From positions 1 to 25,684 of IMG/VR virus record IMGVR_UViG_3300034122_000096: a stretch of DNA of 25,684 bases. The stretch is one strand, 5' to 3'. The notes beneath the pieces are model-generated. The model did no database searches. It was not told where the DNA came from and saw only the letters and a program-made list of their open reading frames with translations. Each line of letters starts with the position of its first letter. Positions within the stretch are counted from its first letter, which is position 1. This stretch comes from a virus. Shown one piece after another: positions 22,391-25,684 of the stretch. The position numbers and the translations under genes were made by a program.

Positions 22391-23673
22391 TGGCCGCCAC
22401 AATCGTTCAATCGGGATCCTACGATCTTCTCATTGACACAGGCTTCATAGTCGACGGCTTCACACTTGACGACACAACAAAGGGCGTACTCAATAACACC
22501 GAATACGTGCTTAACGGAACAACACAATACGCATCCGTCATTGACGGCTCAACGAACATAAACGTTTTCCGTGGACGGCGCGACATCGGCGACCAATTTA
22601 CAGCCGGCTCAATGAACTTTAATCTTCTAGACGGCTATGCCGGCGGAGTCTTCAACCCATTTAACCAAGACAGCCCATTTTTTGACACCGCAAACGCACA
22701 GCCTGGACTAGCCCCAATGCGAAACGTCATCCTCACACGCGAAGGCGAAGAACTCTTCAACGGTTACATCATCGACTACACCTACGACTTTAACCTTGGC
22801 GGCCTAGACGAAGTCAGCGTCCAATGCGCCGACCGTTACTATGTCCTCTCGCAGACCTACATGGACGAATACAACGTCTCCGAAGAACTTGCCAACGTAC
22901 GCATTGAAGCCGTCTTAGACCTTCCAGAAGTCAACGCATTCCAATTACCGGGCGAACGCAACCTAGAAACTTCTACCGTCCTCCTCGGCGGAGCAGCCGC
23001 CTACACCGTCCCGAACGGAACATCCGTCGCCGCATACATGGCCAAGATCAACGAATCCGTCCAAGGTCGAATTTTTGTGGCACGTGATGGGACATTCACC
23101 TTCCAAGATCGGATCGGGACAACACTTTCCGCACCCGTCGCCGACTTCCACGATGACGGAACGGCAATTTCATTTGATCAAGTCGGCATAAGTTTTGAAG
23201 CGAACCAAGTCGTCAACCGCGCATCCGTCACCCATGCCGGCGCAACTAACCCAGAAATCGCCGAAGATTTAGCCTCCCAAGCGACCTACTTCATTCAAAC
23301 AAACTCGATCTCCGACGCTTTAGTCCACAACAACACGGCCGCGCTAGACCTTGCTAACTACCTTCTCGTAGGCGAACCCGAGCCAAGATACACAAACGTC
23401 TCTACCGCGTTCCTCATGCTTACCGACGCCCAACGCGACACGGTCGCCGTCCTAGAAATTGGCGACACCATCAGCATTGAGAAGTCGTTTAACACGGGCA
23501 ACACGACAACACAATTAGCGCAAGAACTCGCCATCGAGGGCATCCAGCATCAGATCACCCTGAGCGACGGCCACCGCATAACGCTATTTACCAGCCCCAC
23601 AACGCTCGTCTACGAACTCATCCTTGACGATCTGGTATATGGCACACTCGACGAAGAAAATGTCTTAGGATAA
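22390..23673 (+). CDS. Minor tail protein, probable distal tail/hub component (unit B)
   Basis: 427 aa, the same length as unit A and collinear throughout. Substitutions concentrate at residues 90-105 and in the last 150 residues (for example PEPRYTNVSTAFLML against PTPRYTSVSTPFSTL), nearest in the gene to the exchanged receptor-binding part. Confidence 0.7.
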   Translation: MAATIVQSGSYDLLIDTGFIVDGFTLDDTTKGVLNNTEYVLNGTTQYASVIDGSTNINVFRGRRDIGDQFTAGSMNFNLLDGYAGGVFNPFNQDSPFFDTANAQPGLAPMRNVILTREGEELFNGYIIDYTYDFNLGGLDEVSVQCADRYYVLSQTYMDEYNVSEELANVRIEAVLDLPEVNAFQLPGERNLETSTVLLGGAAAYTVPNGTSVAAYMAKINESVQGRIFVARDGTFTFQDRIGTTLSAPVADFHDDGTAISFDQVGISFEANQVVNRASVTHAGATNPEIAEDLASQATYFIQTNSISDALVHNNTAALDLANYLLVGEPEPRYTNVSTAFLMLTDAQRDTVAVLEIGDTISIEKSFNTGNTTTQLAQELAIEGIQHQITLSDGHRITLFTSPTTLVYELILDDLVYGTLDEENVLG

Positions 23674-23681
23674 GGAGCATT

Positions 23682-24353
23682 ATGGGAGCAAACGCAGTTA
23701 CTACAGTCCCCGTCTATGTGGCAGGCGAAGTCCTGACAGCGGCAGACCTCAACATTACAAACTCGGGCATCCCAGTTTTTGCAGGTACTACCGAGCGTGA
23801 CGCGGCTTTCGGCGGCACAGGCGAAAAGACACTTGCCGAGGGCCAGTTTGCTTACATTGAGGCAACAAACACAACGCAATATTACGACGGCGCGGCTTGG
23901 CTTGCGCTTGGCGGCAAGGTTGCACAAGTGCAAACAGCAACGACGGCCGCTAGTTTTACGTCAACTACAGCGTCGTTCATTGACGTAACTGGATTAAGTG
24001 TTTCAATTACCCCGTCGGCTGCTACTAGTACAGTTTTGTTGTTTGCGACTGTTGCAGGTTCGGTAGCAGGTGCGGGTGGTGACGGTATGTTCCGTCTTGT
24101 TCGTGGTGCTACGGCTATAGCAGTTGGAACATCTGGTTCATCGGTAAACGGGTTTGCACTAGTAAGCCAAGCGTATCCAAACGCAATCTTTAGCAATGCA
24201 GTAACTTTTTTAGATAGTCCAGCAACAACATCTGCAACTACTTACAAGGTGCAAGTTTACGCTATTACATCGACAACTTATGTAAACAGGCGTGGCGCGG
24301 ACGCATTGTTTGGTGGATTTAGTTCAATAACAGCCGTGGAGATTTTAGCATGA
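23682..24353 (+). CDS. Receptor-binding / tail-fibre protein, alternative C-terminus (unit B)
   Basis: 223 aa. The N-terminal ~73 residues match unit A; from base 23901 the sequence is unrelated. The new C-terminal domain is Thr/Ser/Ala/Val-rich and beta-patterned (DVTGLSVSITPSAATSTVLL, RLVRGATAIAVG), like many phage tail proteins with a jelly-roll-like head. AAGGAG lies upstream. Its stop overlaps the next ATG. The codon style (GTT, GGT, TTT) differs from the surrounding genes, which favour C-ending codons. Confidence 0.75.
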   Translation: MGANAVTTVPVYVAGEVLTAADLNITNSGIPVFAGTTERDAAFGGTGEKTLAEGQFAYIEATNTTQYYDGAAWLALGGKVAQVQTATTAASFTSTTASFIDVTGLSVSITPSAATSTVLLFATVAGSVAGAGGDGMFRLVRGATAIAVGTSGSSVNGFALVSQAYPNAIFSNAVTFLDSPATTSATTYKVQVYAITSTTYVNRRGADALFGGFSSITAVEILA

Positions 24354-24655
24354 TTGATTACGCCGCAATACTTATCGCCAACTATCCCGGCACACAATGG
24401 ACACTAGACGGCAACACCTACGACGGCCTCACATGGTTGGACAGCACACCAAAACCAACACAAACTGAACTCGATGCAGCGTGGCCAGCAGTTGATTACA
24501 ACAATCAAGTAGCAGCCGTTGAAACAACACGCCGCACACAATACGAAGCACAATCCGACGGCCTATTCTTTGAATGGCAACGCGGCACAAACACCAAAGA
24601 AGCATGGGAAGACGCAGTACAGGCAGTCAAAGATGCAAACCCATATCCACCGCCG
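23901..24655 (+). other. Receptor-specificity exchange cassette (unit B version)
   Basis: A 755-base segment without homology to the 691 bases at the same place in unit A, bounded by shared sequence on both sides. It holds the receptor-binding C-terminus and the chaperone-like gene, contains no GATC, and its first half is richer in T and G than its neighbours. Confidence 0.8.
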
Positions 24656-24664
24656 CTGGGCTAA
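24350..24664 (+). CDS. Tail-fibre assembly chaperone-like protein (unit B)
   Basis: 104 aa, unrelated to the 62-aa protein at the same place in unit A. The N-terminus (ILIANYPGTQWTLDGNTYDG, then LTWLDSTPKPTQTELDAAW) and the end (GLFFEWQRGTNTKEAW) follow the pattern of small phage tail assembly chaperone proteins encoded next to fibre genes. It is coupled to the receptor-binding gene by ATGA with GGAG nine bases upstream. Exchange together with the receptor-binding head supports a dedicated partnership. Confidence 0.6.
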   Translation: MIDYAAILIANYPGTQWTLDGNTYDGLTWLDSTPKPTQTELDAAWPAVDYNNQVAAVETTRRTQYEAQSDGLFFEWQRGTNTKEAWEDAVQAVKDANPYPPPLG

Positions 24665-24791
24665 ATATGCTGCGCTGGTCTTTATGGTTGCAGTCATAAC
24701 GGCGGTACTTAATGGATGCAGCAGCACACGAGTTAACATTGAGCCCAATAGGTGCTTTACGCGAACGGCTTGCGATGTCGCCAGAGGATAA
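24633..24791 (+). CDS. Tiny phage lipoprotein (unit B)
   Basis: A 52-aa protein from ATG 24633, inside the chaperone-like gene in another frame. The basic n-region (MQTHIHRRWAK) differs from unit A because it lies in the exchanged cassette, but still gives a positive charge before the hydrophobic core. The lipobox LNGC (C29) and the mature 24 residues are the same as in unit A despite synonymous DNA changes. Confidence 0.75.
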   Translation: MQTHIHRRWAKYAALVFMVAVITAVLNGCSSTRVNIEPNRCFTRTACDVARG

Positions 24792-25038
24792 ACACGCACG
24801 ACTAATCCTGATCGTCGGAATAACAATGTCGATCAGTTTTGCCGCAATCGTTCTCGGCTTCGTGTACGGCCTACTGTTCGTCAATCAGCCACTTGAACAG
24901 GCCCCAAATGACGCCGCCTTTATAGACCTACTTTCAACCGTTGTCGTATTCTTAACCGGATCACTCGGTGGCCTACTCGCATCTAACGGAATGAAAAAAA
25001 CCAAACAGACAGGAGCAACAGATGAAACCCAGCGATAA
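24775..25038 (+). CDS. Holin-like two-TM membrane protein (unit B)
   Basis: 87 aa from ATG 24775, nearly identical to unit A (V/I and A/T type changes). Two membrane segments and a charged C-tail. Overlaps the lipoprotein gene by 17 bases and the next gene by 17. Confidence 0.65.
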   Translation: MSPEDKHARLILIVGITMSISFAAIVLGFVYGLLFVNQPLEQAPNDAAFIDLLSTVVVFLTGSLGGLLASNGMKKTKQTGATDETQR

Positions 25039-25219
25039 AGCAATGATCTCTACCTACATCAATAGCGCCATTGCAGCAGCAGTCGCCCTCTACATGACAG
25101 GCAACACCAACCCAAATGACCTACTAGGTGCAGCCATCGCAGCAGTAGCACCACTATTTATCGGATACGTCAACCCAAAGAACAAGGCTTATGGCATCGG
25201 CAAAACTCCCGAAGCCTAA
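25022..25219 (+). CDS. Second small holin-like membrane protein (unit B)
   Basis: 65 aa with the same AGGAG ribosome site and two hydrophobic stretches as in unit A; a few changes (S to T, D to N, N to T). Overlaps the endolysin start by 29 bases. Confidence 0.6.
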   Translation: MKPSDKAMISTYINSAIAAAVALYMTGNTNPNDLLGAAIAAVAPLFIGYVNPKNKAYGIGKTPEA

Positions 25220-25684
25220 AGCCAAACCGCTTCCGATCGTCGGCGCACGGCCGTACACGGGCAACACCGACGGCGCATCACCTAAACGACGTGCCGGCAT
25301 GGACGCCTTCATTAAAGAAGTCATCTGGCTAGGTCAAGGCGCTTTATGGGATAACGGGTCGTATGGCGTTCGCAATATGCGCGGCAAAGAAACACTTTCG
25401 GTACATGCCACGGGCCGCGCCGTCGATCTCTCATACCGTCCAAGTGCATCCAAGAAACTTGCTAATCGTAAGGACGCGCTTGAAGCAATTGAGAAACTTT
25501 GCGCCAATGCGAACGATCTCGGAATCGAAATGATCATTGACTACTTCCCACAGCCGTTCGGCCGCGCGTGGAAATGCGATCGTCAAGCGTGGAGCAAATA
25601 CAGCAAGCCGACAGTCACGGGCGCACCCGGCGGAGACTGGTTCCACATCGAGATCACACCACAAGCGGCAGACTCCCCAATCTT
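25191..25684 (+). CDS. M15-type peptidase endolysin, 3' partial (unit B)
   Basis: Starts at ATG 25191 and runs off the window after 164 codons. The zinc and catalytic residues are all present (VHATGRAVDLSYR, GGDWFHIEI). Only a handful of residues differ from unit A (for example T6L, Q12K, A48G). The missing end corresponds to the last ~16 residues. Confidence 0.88.
   Translation, partial: MASAKLPKPKAKPLPIVGARPYTGNTDGASPKRRAGMDAFIKEVIWLGQGALWDNGSYGVRNMRGKETLSVHATGRAVDLSYRPSASKKLANRKDALEAIEKLCANANDLGIEMIIDYFPQPFGRAWKCDRQAWSKYSKPTVTGAPGGDWFHIEITPQAADSPI

Larger units (their letters stand above)
14359..25684 (+). repeat. Unit B: second, diverged copy of the phage genome, truncated at window end
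   Basis: Unit B repeats unit A gene for gene in the same order and orientation, from mid-terminase to the endolysin. Most proteins differ at only a few residues while the DNA has many synonymous changes, so both copies have been under purifying selection independently. Strong divergence is confined to the capsid C-terminal half, the major tail protein and the receptor-binding cassette. The equivalent of unit A bases ~11257-14358 lies beyond the window. Confidence 0.9.

Overview
The window looks like double-stranded DNA of a very small tailed phage with a long non-contractile tail (siphovirus type). Every gene I can support lies on the + strand. It holds one complete ~14.36 kb gene set and most of a second, arranged head to tail. 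Unit A runs from base 1 to about 14358. Unit B starts at 14359, at the base homologous to base 1, and is cut off at 25684 inside the endolysin gene. The units share gene order and are near-identical for most proteins, but differ at many synonymous positions and differ completely in one receptor-binding cassette. From established knowledge, complete siphovirus genomes of about 14 kb exist (Rhodococcus phage RRH1, about 14.2 kb). My reading is that one unit is a whole genome, and that the window is a head-to-tail join of two strain genomes (assembly wrap-around, a recombinant concatemer, or adjacent prophages).

Layout of a unit, using unit A for head, tail and lysis and the 13.9-15.8 kb stretch for the packaging start: a short ORF; an HNH endonuclease fused to the terminase large subunit; a highly conserved 102-base gap; portal; prohead protease fused to major capsid protein with an internal start; head-tail connector; putative tail terminator; major tail protein; tail assembly chaperone with a -1 ribosomal frameshift at AAACCCT; an HK97-gp10-like protein; tape measure; minor tail protein; receptor-binding protein; tail-fibre chaperone-like protein; a tiny lipoprotein; two holin-like membrane proteins; an M15-type peptidase endolysin; a small protein; a membrane-anchored lysozyme-like transglycosylase; then a compact DNA-metabolism block (unknown protein, winged-helix protein, putative ERF/SSB-like protein, small coiled coil, VRR-NUC nuclease) and a non-coding gap before the next unit.

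Most genes are coupled by ATGA or TAATG overlaps, so a few long transcripts are likely. I see no integrase, repressor, polymerase, tRNA, CRISPR array or small terminase. Two peptidoglycan enzymes, one membrane-anchored, and actinophage-like features (fused protease-capsid, the RBP N-terminal domain) suggest a Gram-positive, probably actinobacterial host. That is inference. GATC is strongly over-represented in much of the window.
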